DNA of 64,000 nucleotides, taken from NCBI RefSeq assembly GCF_004340905.1, contig NZ_SLXD01000004.1, positions 1 to 64,000 of the forward strand, written 5' to 3'. The translations under genes and the position numbers were made by a program. A model generated the notes under the pieces. It was not told the origin of the DNA. It saw only the letters and a list, made by a program, of their open reading frames with translations, and searched no databases. Positions within the stretch are counted from its first letter, which is position 1; the number at the start of each line of letters is the position of its first letter. Shown here in pieces: positions 35,303-44,778 of this stretch. This stretch comes from Rubrivivax gelatinosus. GTDB taxonomy: Bacteria; Pseudomonadota; Gammaproteobacteria; Burkholderiales; Burkholderiaceae_C.

Positions 35303-36766
35303 GTGAAAGCGCTGCGGGCTGCGGCTGCTTTGCGCAACCTCCGGGAGCAGCCACTGTGGCGGCTCCTTGCGGCGATAAGGGCGCCGGTCGTGCTCGCGCT
35401 GCTGCAGTCGCTGTTCGGGGACACCGACAAGTCGCTGCCCAGTTCAGTCGTGCTGGAGCGTGTGGCGCGGGACATCGATGCGCTGCGTTCGAGCGGCGAG
35501 GACCTGCCGCAAGCGCCACAGGCCTATATCGCCGAATGGCTTGTCCAAGGTTGGCTCACCCGGCGCTTCCCCGCTGGTGCTCCCGAGGAAGAGTACGAAC
35601 TTTCCGCTGAGGCGTTGACTGCGCTTCGGTTCGTCACGGGGTTGCTGAAGCCTCGGACGACGGCCACGGAAAGCCGGCTTTCGGTGGTCATCCACCAGTT
35701 GTCGCGGCTGTCTGAAGAGACCAACTCGAACCCCGAGGCCCGCTTGGCGGCACTGCGAGCCGAGCGTGACCGCATCGACGCGGCCATCGCGGAGGTCCAG
35801 CGCGGCGGCGTCACCACCCTTGCGCCTGACCGCGCTTTGGAGCGCGCACGCGAAGTCATCGCGCTCGCCCAGGAACTGGCGGGGGACTTTCGAAGCGTTC
35901 GTGACGAGTTCGAGCGCCTGAACCGCGGCCTGCGTCAGAGCTTGATGGAGAACGAGGGCAGCCGTGGCGACGTTCTCGAGCAGCTCTTCGCGGGTGTCGA
36001 CCTCATCGGCGAGAGCGACGCGGGCCGGACGTTCAACGCCTTCTGGCGCTTGTTGACCGACAGCGAGCAGGCGGCGACCTTGCGCGAGTCACTCGACGAG
36101 GTGACGAGCCGACCGTTCGCCCGGCAACTGGAGTCACCCGAGCGCAAGTTCCTCCTGGGCCTGACGGGCACCCTGCTGGATGAAGGCCGCGGTGTGCACG
36201 ACGTGCTCCAGAACTTCGCCCGCAGCCTCAAGAGCTTCGTGCAGAGCCGCGAGTTCCTGGAGCACCGGCGCCTGCACGGCCTGCTGAAGGAGGCGACGCA
36301 GGCCGCGCTGAGTGCCAAGGACGCCATCCGCGCGAACGAACAGGTGGATTTCGAGCTCATGCAGTCCAGCAGCCGCATCCGGTCGGTGTCGCAGTGGGCG
36401 CTGTACGACCCGGCCCAGCGGGTGACTGACTCGTCGATGTTGGCCGCGGAGCCCTCCGAACTCGACCTGGAAACCGTCGGCGAGCTCGTCCGGCAGTCCG
36501 AAATCGACTTCCGCACGCTCAAGGCGCACGTGCGGACCCTCCTGGAGCGTCAGTCCCAGGCAACGATTGGCCAAGTTCTTGCCGAGTTTCCGGCGGAGCA
36601 GGGCCTGGGAAGCGTTGTCGGCTACGTGGCCCTTGGCTCCAAGTGCGGAGAGGTCACGGACGGCTTCGAGGTCGTCTCGTGGGAGGGCGGTGACGCGGTG
36701 CAGCGGCGCGCCAGGGTACCGACCATCTACTTCATGAGGGAGCGCTATGTTGAGCTCGTCGACTGA
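35303..36766 (+). CDS. jetA: Wadjet system protein JetA (DUF3375)
   Basis: A 487-residue protein of the DUF3375/JetA family, the MukF-like kleisin of the Wadjet complex, which detects small circular DNA such as plasmids. The opening ALRNLREQPLWRLLAAIRAP, the segment LVQGWLTRRFPAGAPEEEYE and the helical C-terminal half are typical. GTG 35303 has GGGAG six bases before it and removes a TTG-started extension. Its last 20 bases overlap jetB. The short gap to the divergent WYL regulator contains promoter and operator. First of five coupled genes. Confidence 0.92.
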   Translation: MKALRAAAALRNLREQPLWRLLAAIRAPVVLALLQSLFGDTDKSLPSSVVLERVARDIDALRSSGEDLPQAPQAYIAEWLVQGWLTRRFPAGAPEEEYELSAEALTALRFVTGLLKPRTTATESRLSVVIHQLSRLSEETNSNPEARLAALRAERDRIDAAIAEVQRGGVTTLAPDRALERAREVIALAQELAGDFRSVRDEFERLNRGLRQSLMENEGSRGDVLEQLFAGVDLIGESDAGRTFNAFWRLLTDSEQAATLRESLDEVTSRPFARQLESPERKFLLGLTGTLLDEGRGVHDVLQNFARSLKSFVQSREFLEHRRLHGLLKEATQAALSAKDAIRANEQVDFELMQSSSRIRSVSQWALYDPAQRVTDSSMLAAEPSELDLETVGELVRQSEIDFRTLKAHVRTLLERQSQATIGQVLAEFPAEQGLGSVVGYVALGSKCGEVTDGFEVVSWEGGDAVQRRARVPTIYFMRERYVELVD

Positions 36767-37487
36767 CCTGTCGGAGGAACCGCTGGCGACCGACACCGGT
36801 ACCCACGGCGCGGCCGGCGATGCCTGCGCCTTTCTGGGCGATACCGGAGCGCTTCCCGTGGACACCCGGCGTGTCTTGGTCCAACTGCTGCTGGGGCCGT
36901 CGGTCGACGCCCGGCGCCAGTCCAAACTCTGGCCGGTCCTGCTGCGGGACGAGTCTGTCATCCGGTCGCGCTTGCACGAGCTCTTCCTTGAGGTCGTCAT
37001 CGACCACGAGCAGCGCGTCGCGTTCACTCGTCAGGTCGTCTCCGACGAGCTCGATGTTCCCGTGCTTCTGCGAAAGGCGCAGCTGACATTCCTCGAGACG
37101 GCGCTGCTGCTCTACCTGAGGCAGAGGCTCACGCAGGCCGATGCGCAAGGCGAACGTGCCGTCGTGTCTCTCGACGAGCTGCAGGAGCATCTCTCGGTGT
37201 TCGAGCGAACCGGCAACTCCGACCGCGCCCGGTTCCAGCGCCAGAGCGTGAACGCCGTCGACAAAGCCAAGAAGCTCAGCCTTCTGCAGGCGATTCGAGG
37301 CTCGGGGGACCGCTACGAGGTCTCGCCGACGCTGAAGCTGCTGTTCTCCGCCGAGGAAATCCAGCACCTGACGCGGACCTACACGGCCCTGGCATCCGGC
37401 CATCGCGACGGCGCCGTGGGTAGCGAAGCTCGCGAAGAAGACGACGGGGAGGACTTGCCGATGACCGACGACGAGGAGTCGCTGTGA
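36747..37487 (+). CDS. jetB: Wadjet system protein JetB (DUF4194)
   Basis: A 246-residue protein of the DUF4194/JetB family, the MukE-like partner that bridges JetA and JetC. The winged-helix-type part shows AALLLYLRQRLTQADAQGE, and VSLDELQEHLSVFERTGNSD is characteristic; the C-terminus is acidic (EEDDGEDLPMTDDEESL). ATG 36747 follows GGGAG and lies inside jetA. Its stop overlaps the GTG of jetC by four bases (GTGA). Complete length for the family. Confidence 0.92.
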   Translation: MLSSSTDLSEEPLATDTGTHGAAGDACAFLGDTGALPVDTRRVLVQLLLGPSVDARRQSKLWPVLLRDESVIRSRLHELFLEVVIDHEQRVAFTRQVVSDELDVPVLLRKAQLTFLETALLLYLRQRLTQADAQGERAVVSLDELQEHLSVFERTGNSDRARFQRQSVNAVDKAKKLSLLQAIRGSGDRYEVSPTLKLLFSAEEIQHLTRTYTALASGHRDGAVGSEAREEDDGEDLPMTDDEESL

Positions 37488-40400
37488 ACCCCGTTGGCCA
37501 AGGCAGCTTGCTGGACGGCAGCGGCGAGCAGTTCCGTCTCGCCCGCATCCAGACCTTCAATTGGGGCACGTTTTCGAACGTCTTCGACTTCCGAATCCCG
37601 AAGGAAGGCTACCTCTTCGTGGGTCCGTCCGGCTCCGGAAAGTCCACCATCCTGGATGCCCACGCCGCGTTGATGACCCCGCCGAAGTGGGTCGACTTCA
37701 ACGTCGCAGCGCGGGAAGCCGAACGTCACGGTCGCGACCGCAACGTCATGACCTACCTGCGCGGTGCTTGGGCGCAGCAGACGGGAGATTCCGGCGAGTT
37801 CGTCTCGCAGTACCTGCGAAGCGAAACGACCTGGTCGGCCATCGCCGAAACCTACCGCGACGACCACGGGCGCATCGTCGTCCTGGCGCAGGTTTGGTGG
37901 GTGAAGGGCAAGTCCACCGCTCGCGCGGACGCGAAGGGGCTGTTCCTGACCCTCGAGCGCGAGTTCGACGTTCAGGAACTCGAGTTCTTCGCCAGGAGCG
38001 ACTTTGATACGCGGCGCTTCAAGCGCGACCTCCCCGACGCGAGAGTCCATACCGAGTTCAGCGCGTACCAGGAGCGTTTTCGCCGGTTGCTGGGCATCGA
38101 CAACGAGCGAGCGCTGCGTCTTCTGCACAAGACCCAGTCGGCCAAGAACCTCGGGGACCTCAACGTCTTCCTGCGCGACTTCATGCTCGACGAGCCGGAG
38201 ACCTTCGGCATCGCCACGAGCTTGGTCAACGAGTTCGGCGAGCTGAACGCCGCTCACCAGGAAGTCGTGGCCGCACGCAAGCAAGTCGAGACGCTCAGGC
38301 CGGCACGAGACGAGTACGCCGAGCTGGAGGGCGTCAAACGGCAGCGCAACGACCTTCTGGCCGTTCAGTCGGCCATCGACCAGTACCGGGAGCATCGCCG
38401 CAAGCTCTTGCTCGACGAGCGCATCGCCGAACTGGAGGTCGACAGAAAGGGCTCCGCGCAGGAAAGCCAGCGCCTGGCGGCCATCGCCGCCAACGAGGCT
38501 GAAAAGCTTTCCGACCTGCGAGGGCGCAGGTCGGAGATGGGGGCGGACGTTTTGGCCCGCCTGGAGAAGGACATCGAGCAGGCCGAGGCCGAGAAGCCCC
38601 TCCGCTTGACCAAGCGTGACCAGGCCGCGGCTGCGTGCCAGGCGATGGGATGGGCGGTCCCCGACAGCGTGGTCGGGTTTGTTCAGCGTGTGGAAGCGGC
38701 CAAGCAGCGGGTCCTGAATGCCCGCGAGATCAAGGTCGAACTCGAGAGCCGCAAGGACGGGTTGAAGGAGCAGCGGCGTCTGGCTGCCGACGAGTTCAAG
38801 AGGACGGTTACCGAGGTCAGGGCGCTCGAGCGCCAAAAGTCCAACCTGCCGGCTGAACTCGTGGACCTTCGAGCGGACATGGCTCGCGACCTCTCCATCC
38901 CCGAGGAGAAGCTACCCTTCGTCGGCGAGCTTATCGAGGTGCGGCCGGATGCCGCCGCGTGGCAAGGCGCCATCGAGCGGGTGCTCGGCGGCTTCGCCCG
39001 TTCCATCCTGGTCGACGACAAGCACTACGCGGCCGTCTCCGCCTACGTGAACGACCGGACCATCCAAGGGCGGCTCGTGTACTTCCGCGTCATCCCGCAG
39101 GTCACGGCCCGCAGTCCGGGGCCCAACTCCCTCGTGCGCAAGCTCAACGTCGCCCCCGGCCCGTTCGGCGAGTGGGTCAAGGATGAGCTGAAGGTGCACT
39201 TTGACTTCGAATGCGCCGAAACGCTCCAAGCGTTCCGCAACGCTCAGCGTGCCGTGACCCGGGAAGGGCAGGTCAAGCACAACACGATGCGGCACGAGAA
39301 AAACGACCGGTACCCGGTCAGCGACCGGAGCCGCTGGGTGCTGGGCTTCGACAACAAGGCGAAGCTGGCGCTGTACCGGGATAAGGCCGCGGAGCTGGGC
39401 GCTCGCGTTGCCGGTTTGGAGGCTACGCTCAACAAGCTGGTAGACGAGGAAGACGTCCATCAACAGCAGTTGCTCCACTGTCAGACGCTTTCGAACCTCT
39501 CCTGGAACGAGGTCGACGTCGGCTCTCTGCTTTCCCGCATCGACGACCTGAAGGGGCGTTTGGCTGCTGAACGCGCGGCGAGGCCCGACCTCGCCGTGCT
39601 GGACGACCGCATCAAGGCCCAGCAACAGGTCTACCAAGCGGCCCTGGACTCCAAGCACGGGGAGGATGTGCGTGGCGGGGGCATCTTGCGCGAGTTGAAG
39701 GCCCTGGAGGTCAAGCGCGATGAGCTCGTGCGCATGTGGCCGACCTGCGACAGAGTGCCCTCGTTCGCGGAGGCCATCGCGGCGCGATTCGCGGCGACGG
39801 GAAAAGCCTTGACGCTGGAGAGCCTGGACCAGGTGGCGGTGCAGGTTGAGCGGGCGCTCGGCACCGAGCTGCGAGCGCTGGACACCCGCATAGGCGAGCT
39901 CGGCAGCTCCATCGTGCGGCGGTTTGCGGAATTCAACCGCCTCTGGCCGGCGGTGGCTGGAGGACTCGACGCGACGCTCGCCAGCGCCGAGGACTATCTG
40001 GCGAAGCTCAAGCGACTCGAAGACGACAACCTGCCCGCGTTCGAAGACCGGTTCTTCAAGCTGCTTCGCGAGCAGAGCGACCAGAACCTGACGCTGCTGG
40101 CCACCAAGCTGGACGAGGAGCGCTCGGCCATCCGCTCGCGCATGGAGCTCGTCAACGAGAGCCTGCGCACCGCGCCGTTCAATTCGGGCACGCATCTCGT
40201 CATCCAGACCCTGGAGAAGTCCCTCGAGGACGTTCGGCTCTTCCGCGCGAGCTTGAGGGAGTCGCTGAGTCATTCGTTCTCGAACGACCGCGCGCTGGCC
40301 GAGGAGCGCTTCGAGGTCTTGTCGGTACTGGTCAAGCGTTTGGCCAGCCAGGAGACGGTCGACAAGAACTGGCGCAGCCTCGTGCTCGATGTCCGGCAGC

Positions 40401-40840
40401 ACGTCGAGTTCGTCGCCCGAGAGTTCGACGAGGACGACATGGAGGTGGAGGTCTACCGCAGCGGCGCCGGCAAGTCCGGCGGCCAGCGCCAGAAGCTCGC
40501 TGCGACCTGTCTGGCAGCGGCGCTGCGCTACCAGCTCGGCGGCCAGGACCGGGCGCTGCCGAGCTACTCCACGGTCGTGCTCGACGAAGCATTCGACAAG
40601 GCCGACTCCGAGTTCACCGCGATGGCGATGAACATCTTCAAGACCTTCGGTTTCCAGATGATTGTGGCCACGCCGCTGAAGTCGGTGATGACGCTCGAGC
40701 CGTTTATCGGCGGCGCGTGCTTCGTGACCATCAAGGACCGGAAGAGGTCGGCCGTACTCCCCATCGACTACGACGAGGACACCCGCCGACTGAAGCTCCC
40801 CCTAGAAGCGCGCCATGCCGAAGAAGCTGCTGCTTCCTGA
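37484..40840 (+). CDS. jetC: Wadjet system SMC-like ATPase JetC
   Basis: An 1118-residue MukB/SMC-type ATPase, the DNA-loop-extruding motor of Wadjet. Walker A is [10 protein letters not shown] at residues 46-55, long coiled coils lie about 240-440 and 620-960 with a hinge-like region near 500, the ABC signature is in GAGKSGGQRQK, and Walker B is STVVLDEAFDKAD near 1030. GTG 37484 overlaps the jetB stop by four bases, so translation is coupled; the protein then begins with a linker and TFNWGTFSNVFDF. It is intact, with all nucleotide-binding motifs. Its end overlaps jetD by 26 bases. Confidence 0.95.
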   Translation: MNPVGQGSLLDGSGEQFRLARIQTFNWGTFSNVFDFRIPKEGYLFVGPSGSGKSTILDAHAALMTPPKWVDFNVAAREAERHGRDRNVMTYLRGAWAQQTGDSGEFVSQYLRSETTWSAIAETYRDDHGRIVVLAQVWWVKGKSTARADAKGLFLTLEREFDVQELEFFARSDFDTRRFKRDLPDARVHTEFSAYQERFRRLLGIDNERALRLLHKTQSAKNLGDLNVFLRDFMLDEPETFGIATSLVNEFGELNAAHQEVVAARKQVETLRPARDEYAELEGVKRQRNDLLAVQSAIDQYREHRRKLLLDERIAELEVDRKGSAQESQRLAAIAANEAEKLSDLRGRRSEMGADVLARLEKDIEQAEAEKPLRLTKRDQAAAACQAMGWAVPDSVVGFVQRVEAAKQRVLNAREIKVELESRKDGLKEQRRLAADEFKRTVTEVRALERQKSNLPAELVDLRADMARDLSIPEEKLPFVGELIEVRPDAAAWQGAIERVLGGFARSILVDDKHYAAVSAYVNDRTIQGRLVYFRVIPQVTARSPGPNSLVRKLNVAPGPFGEWVKDELKVHFDFECAETLQAFRNAQRAVTREGQVKHNTMRHEKNDRYPVSDRSRWVLGFDNKAKLALYRDKAAELGARVAGLEATLNKLVDEEDVHQQQLLHCQTLSNLSWNEVDVGSLLSRIDDLKGRLAAERAARPDLAVLDDRIKAQQQVYQAALDSKHGEDVRGGGILRELKALEVKRDELVRMWPTCDRVPSFAEAIAARFAATGKALTLESLDQVAVQVERALGTELRALDTRIGELGSSIVRRFAEFNRLWPAVAGGLDATLASAEDYLAKLKRLEDDNLPAFEDRFFKLLREQSDQNLTLLATKLDEERSAIRSRMELVNESLRTAPFNSGTHLVIQTLEKSLEDVRLFRASLRESLSHSFSNDRALAEERFEVLSVLVKRLASQETVDKNWRSLVLDVRQHVEFVAREFDEDDMEVEVYRSGAGKSGGQRQKLAATCLAAALRYQLGGQDRALPSYSTVVLDEAFDKADSEFTAMAMNIFKTFGFQMIVATPLKSVMTLEPFIGGACFVTIKDRKRSAVLPIDYDEDTRRLKLPLEARHAEEAAAS

Positions 40841-42050
40841 AGCCGTGCGTGACCTCCTGGTCCGCCGCTTCAACAACCAACACCAGGCCTGGCTGATAGG
40901 CGGCGGAAGCTGGCCGCTGGTCGTCTCGCTCGGGATACCGACCGAGAAGGACATCGCCGGGGACCCGCAGGCTGTCCGCGCGTGGGCCGATGCCTGGCAG
41001 GCGCGAACCGGCCCCGGCCGGGTCGTGTGCGAGGAGCGGCAGTTCGCCCGGCTGGGACGGCACAGTCTTCCGGTCCACCTGGAACTTTCGGACGCTGGTC
41101 AGGTCGCCGCGGTAGTGGGTCAGGCCCGCCGCTGGACGACGGCCTCCGAGCGCTTCCGTGAGCTGGTCGAGCGCTGGCCAGTGCCCGCGCTCCGTGCAGA
41201 GCTCGCGTCTCGATTCGATGTCCTGGCCGACTACTCCAAAGACGACTTCATCCGATTGACTTCACTGCTCGCATGGCTGGAGCGGAACCCGAAGTCCGGT
41301 CTTTACCTGCGGCAGGTACCCGTGGAAGGGCTGGACACCAAGTGGCTCGAGAAGCGGACGGCGCTCGTCGCGGCGCTTCTGCGGGCTTTGCGGAACTCAG
41401 ATGGCTCGGAGGAAGCGGACTTTCATGAGCTTTGCGGTCTGCGCAAGCCCGCGCACCGCGTCCGCATCCGGCTGCTGTGCCCCTCGCTGCGAAGTCTGGT
41501 CGGCGGTCTGGGCGACCTCGAGGCACCGGTGGGCGAACTCGCGAGCCTGCCGCTGAGGCCAAAGTCTGTCGTCATCGTCGAGAACCTCGAGACGGGGCTT
41601 GCGCTGCCGGACATCCCGGGAACGGTCGCCATCATGCGGCTCGGGAACGCGGTCAGCGCCTTGGGTGCGCTGCCCTGGCTGCAGGGCGTCCCCGCGGTTT
41701 ACTGGGGCGACATCGACACCCATGGCTTCGCAATCCTGAACAGAGCGCGCGGCCCACTGCCACAGTCTCGGTCGGTCCTGATGGACGAAGAAACGCTGGT
41801 GGCCCATCGCGCGCTGTGGGGGCTAGAGGCCTCGCAATGCTCCGACCTCCAGTTCGACCGGTTGACGTTGGATGAGCGCGCCGTGTATCAGAACCTGCGG
41901 GCGGGCACCTGGGGTCCCCGTGTCCGCCTGGAACAGGAACGCCTGGATTGGCCGAGCGCGGTGGAGGCTTTGATGTCGGCGCTCGACGACGTGCAGCACG
42001 CATCAACCGCCGACGAGGCGAAATTCGCCGAAGCGGCTCTCCCGAACTAA
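40815..42050 (+). CDS. jetD: Wadjet system nuclease JetD (DUF3322/DUF2220)
   Basis: A 411-residue protein with DUF3322 at the N-terminus (~1-190) and DUF2220 at the C-terminus. The latter is a TOPRIM-like nuclease: glutamate E256 in VVIVENLET and the DxD motif D299/D301 in YWGDIDTHGF are present, so the catalytic residues look intact. JetD cuts the circular DNA after the SMC motor has extruded it. It starts inside jetC (ATG 40815) and ends 9 bases before the rmuC-type gene. Family type I Wadjet by domain content. Confidence 0.93.
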   Translation: MPKKLLLPEAVRDLLVRRFNNQHQAWLIGGGSWPLVVSLGIPTEKDIAGDPQAVRAWADAWQARTGPGRVVCEERQFARLGRHSLPVHLELSDAGQVAAVVGQARRWTTASERFRELVERWPVPALRAELASRFDVLADYSKDDFIRLTSLLAWLERNPKSGLYLRQVPVEGLDTKWLEKRTALVAALLRALRNSDGSEEADFHELCGLRKPAHRVRIRLLCPSLRSLVGGLGDLEAPVGELASLPLRPKSVVIVENLETGLALPDIPGTVAIMRLGNAVSALGALPWLQGVPAVYWGDIDTHGFAILNRARGPLPQSRSVLMDEETLVAHRALWGLEASQCSDLQFDRLTLDERAVYQNLRAGTWGPRVRLEQERLDWPSAVEALMSALDDVQHASTADEAKFAEAALPN

Positions 42051-42059
42051 CAACAAACC

Positions 42060-44483
42060 ATGACCGAAACACAGTTCTTCGTTCTGCTGGCGCTCGGCGC
42101 TGGGCTGCTCCTTCTTCAACTCATCGTGCTGCTTCGCAAGGTGAAGCTCGAGACGCCGCCTGAGCTGGCCGCCCGGCTGTCGTTGCTCGAGCAGGCGTCG
42201 CAAGGCCTGGTTCAGACGGTCTCGCGCAGCGAAGGCGGCATGCAGCGCATCGAGCAGCAACTCCGGGCCTTCACCGAGACGACCGGTGACAGCCTGTCGG
42301 CAGCCCGGAAGGCCATCGACGAGCAGTTGGAGCGGTCGGTCGCCGAGGCCAGAAGCGGACGTGGCGAGCTGAGCCAGTCTTTTCAGTCGTTCGAGGGGCG
42401 CCTTGCGCAGCAGATTACCTCACTGGCCGGTAACGTCGATGCGCGGCTCTCGGCACTGCAGACGACGACCAGCGAAAGCCTGGAGGCCAACCGCAAGGTC
42501 GTGGACGAGAAGCTGGGCCAGTCGCTGGAGGAGGCCCGGAGTGGCCGCGTCGAACTGACCAACGCGTTCGGTGCGTTCGAATCGAAGCTAGAGCAGCGGT
42601 TCGCGACCTTCGACCAGGCGCTCGGGGGCCGGTTCGACGCGTTGCAGGCCGCGCTCACCGACCGTCTGGATGCGTCGAGCAAGGCGCTGCTTGACCTGCT
42701 CACCCAGGCGCAGACCGATGCCGCGCTTGCTCGCGCCGAAACCACACAAGCGTTGACCGGCTTCCGGACGGAGATGGCGACCCACCTCGCAACGGTCTCT
42801 CAGGAGACGGTCATGTCCAGAGAGGCACTGGCCGCGAGCGCTGCGGCGTTCGAGCAGCGCATCCAGGAGCGCTTCGAGGCCCTGACAAACGCCACTCGCG
42901 GAACGCTCGATTCGCTGAAGGCCGATGTGCTGAACCAGCTGGGCGTCATGTCGACCGCGATGAAGGAGCAAATGGACCTCAATGGAACCCAGGTCGAACA
43001 GCGGTTCGCCGCGTTCGGCACGGAGCTGGGGACCCGCTTCGAAGCACTTCAGGCCGCGCTTAACGACCGACTCGAGGCGTCGAGCAAAGCACTGCTGGAC
43101 CTGCTTAGCCAGGCGCAGACCGACGCCGCGCATGCTCGCGCCGAGACCGCGCAGGCCTTGACTGGTTTCCGGACCGAGATGGCGACTCATCTCGCAACCG
43201 TCTCGCAGGAGACCGTGAAATCGAGAGAGGCGCTGGCCGCGAGTGCGGCCGCCTTCGAGGAGCGCATCCAGGAGCGGTTCGAGGCCCTGACGGTCGCGAC
43301 CCGAGGAACTCTCGATTCCCTGAAGGCGGATGTCCTCAGTCAGCTTGGCGTGATGTCGACGGCGATGAAGGAGCAGCTGGACGGCAATGGAAACCAGGTC
43401 CGCAACCAGTTCGCCACGTTGCAGGACGCAGTCGCTCAGCAACTCGGCGCCATGGCGCAAGGCTCGCAGACCAATTCCGAGCAACTACGCAGTGCGCTGA
43501 ACGAGCGGCTCGCGGCCATCCAGAAGGACAACACCGAGAAGCTCGAAGAGATGCGGCGCACCGTCGACGAGAAGCTGCACGCGACCCTCGAGCAGCGACT
43601 CGGAGACTCCTTCAAGCTGGTCAGCGAGCGCCTGGAGCAGGTCCACACCGGCCTGGGCGAGATGAAGAACCTCGCGGGTAGCGTCGGCGACTTGAAACGT
43701 GTCATGACCAACGTGCGCAACCGCGGCACATGGGGCGAGGTGCAGCTCGGCGCCATCATCGAGAGCCTGCTGACGGCGGAGCAGTTCGCGCGCAACGTGA
43801 AGACCGTTCCGGGGAGCAACGACCTCGTCGAGTACGCGGTGAAGATGCCGGGCAGGTCAGACGACGCGCCTGTCTGGCTTCCGATGGACTCGAAGTACCC
43901 GGTGGAGCACTACCAGCGACTGCTCGATGCGCACGAGACGATGGAGAAGACGGTCATCCAGCAAGCGATGGGCGCCTTCGAGTCTTCCATCCGCGCCGAG
44001 GCGAAGAAAATTGCGAGCAAGTACGTCAGCCCCCCTCACACGACCGACTTCGCCATCCTTTTCTTGCCGACCGAGGGCCTGTTCGCCGAGGTGGCGCGCA
44101 TCCCCGGTCTGGTCGAGGCACTGCAGAACGAGCATCGAGTCGTCGTCGCCGGGCCGACCACGCTGGCGGCGATGCTCAACAGTTTGCGACTCGGCTTCCG
44201 GACGCTGGCAATCGAGAAACGGTCGTCGGAAGTCTGGGGCATCCTGGGCAGCGTCAAGACAGAGTTCAGGAAGTTCGGCGACATCGTCGAATCGACCAAG
44301 AAGTCTATCGACGCCGCGGCCAAGAAGTTCGACGAGGTGGGCGTACGTACCCGCGCGGTTGAGCGGAAGCTTCGCGATGTGCAAGAGCTGCCTGCTGTGG
44401 AGCGCGCGCCGGCGCTGACGGCGGGCGACCTGTTGCCACTGGAGGAGGACGGCGCCACCTCCGGGGTGGCGCTTCCGGGCTGA
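42060..44483 (+). CDS. rmuC: RmuC-family DNA nuclease/recombination-like protein
   Basis: An 807-residue protein, far longer than the ~475-residue RmuC of E. coli. An N-terminal membrane helix (FFVLLALGAGLLLLQLIVLL) is followed by ~480 residues of coiled coil with internal repeats. The C-terminal RmuC domain (~520-760) carries NRGTWGEVQLGAIIE, WLPMDSKYPVEHYQ and FAILFLPTEGLFAE, with acidic and lysine residues like a PD-(D/E)XK core. RmuC-type proteins limit recombination between inverted repeats. It starts 9 bases after jetD, so it looks like the fifth gene of the Wadjet operon. An accessory nuclease role is inference. Confidence 0.88.
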   Translation: MTETQFFVLLALGAGLLLLQLIVLLRKVKLETPPELAARLSLLEQASQGLVQTVSRSEGGMQRIEQQLRAFTETTGDSLSAARKAIDEQLERSVAEARSGRGELSQSFQSFEGRLAQQITSLAGNVDARLSALQTTTSESLEANRKVVDEKLGQSLEEARSGRVELTNAFGAFESKLEQRFATFDQALGGRFDALQAALTDRLDASSKALLDLLTQAQTDAALARAETTQALTGFRTEMATHLATVSQETVMSREALAASAAAFEQRIQERFEALTNATRGTLDSLKADVLNQLGVMSTAMKEQMDLNGTQVEQRFAAFGTELGTRFEALQAALNDRLEASSKALLDLLSQAQTDAAHARAETAQALTGFRTEMATHLATVSQETVKSREALAASAAAFEERIQERFEALTVATRGTLDSLKADVLSQLGVMSTAMKEQLDGNGNQVRNQFATLQDAVAQQLGAMAQGSQTNSEQLRSALNERLAAIQKDNTEKLEEMRRTVDEKLHATLEQRLGDSFKLVSERLEQVHTGLGEMKNLAGSVGDLKRVMTNVRNRGTWGEVQLGAIIESLLTAEQFARNVKTVPGSNDLVEYAVKMPGRSDDAPVWLPMDSKYPVEHYQRLLDAHETMEKTVIQQAMGAFESSIRAEAKKIASKYVSPPHTTDFAILFLPTEGLFAEVARIPGLVEALQNEHRVVVAGPTTLAAMLNSLRLGFRTLAIEKRSSEVWGILGSVKTEFRKFGDIVESTKKSIDAAAKKFDEVGVRTRAVERKLRDVQELPAVERAPALTAGDLLPLEEDGATSGVALPG
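42630..42989 (+). repeat. Coiled-coil module A of the rmuC gene
   Basis: Codes for residues ~191-310 of the RmuC-type protein. It repeats 405 bases later as module B at 43035-43394. The two protein copies are nearly identical (both contain ALTGFRTEMATHLATVSQET) while many codon third positions differ. Confidence 0.8.
43035..43394 (+). repeat. Coiled-coil module B of the rmuC gene
   Basis: Codes for residues ~326-445, the second copy of module A. The exchange of synonymous codons with few amino-acid changes suggests an old duplication kept by selection on the protein. Confidence 0.8.
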
Positions 44484-44501
44484 TGCTGGCCGCGATGCGC
44501 A

Positions 44502-44714
44502 ATGGCGACCGCGAGCACCCAAGCGATGAGCCCGGTCGTGATGGTTGGGCTGAATTCCGACACGCATGGCCTCCTGCGGCCCCAGGCGCTGGACGCGCTG
44601 GCAGGTGTCAACCACATCGTCCACGCCGGCGACATTGGGTCGCTGGACATACTCCGGCGCTTACCACAACTCGTCAAAAAAGCAAAATGTGTCCTATGGG
44701 TAGTGAAGCCATAA
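44502..44714 (+). pseudogene. Truncated YfcE-like metallophosphoesterase
   Basis: A 70-codon frame with the start of a YfcE/MJ0936-type phosphoesterase: GLNSDTHGLLRPQALDAL and NHIVHAGDIGSLDILRRL, which hold the first metal ligands (DTH, GD). After about base 44660 the family match stops and the DNA turns AT-rich, ending in an unrelated tail. The catalytic GNHD-type motifs are missing. It marks the right edge of the defence island, cut when the island inserted or decayed beside tRNA-Ser. Confidence 0.65.
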
Positions 44715-44778
44715 CGCGGCAGACGGCCACTTTATGGTTAACGGCACATTCCATCCGCTGGGTCGCGATGGGCCCCCC

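Noticed and set aside
42060..44483. The repeats in the rmuC gene as a CRISPR or mobile element
   Set aside because: They are in frame, code for coiled coil and have no spacer pattern or terminal repeats.
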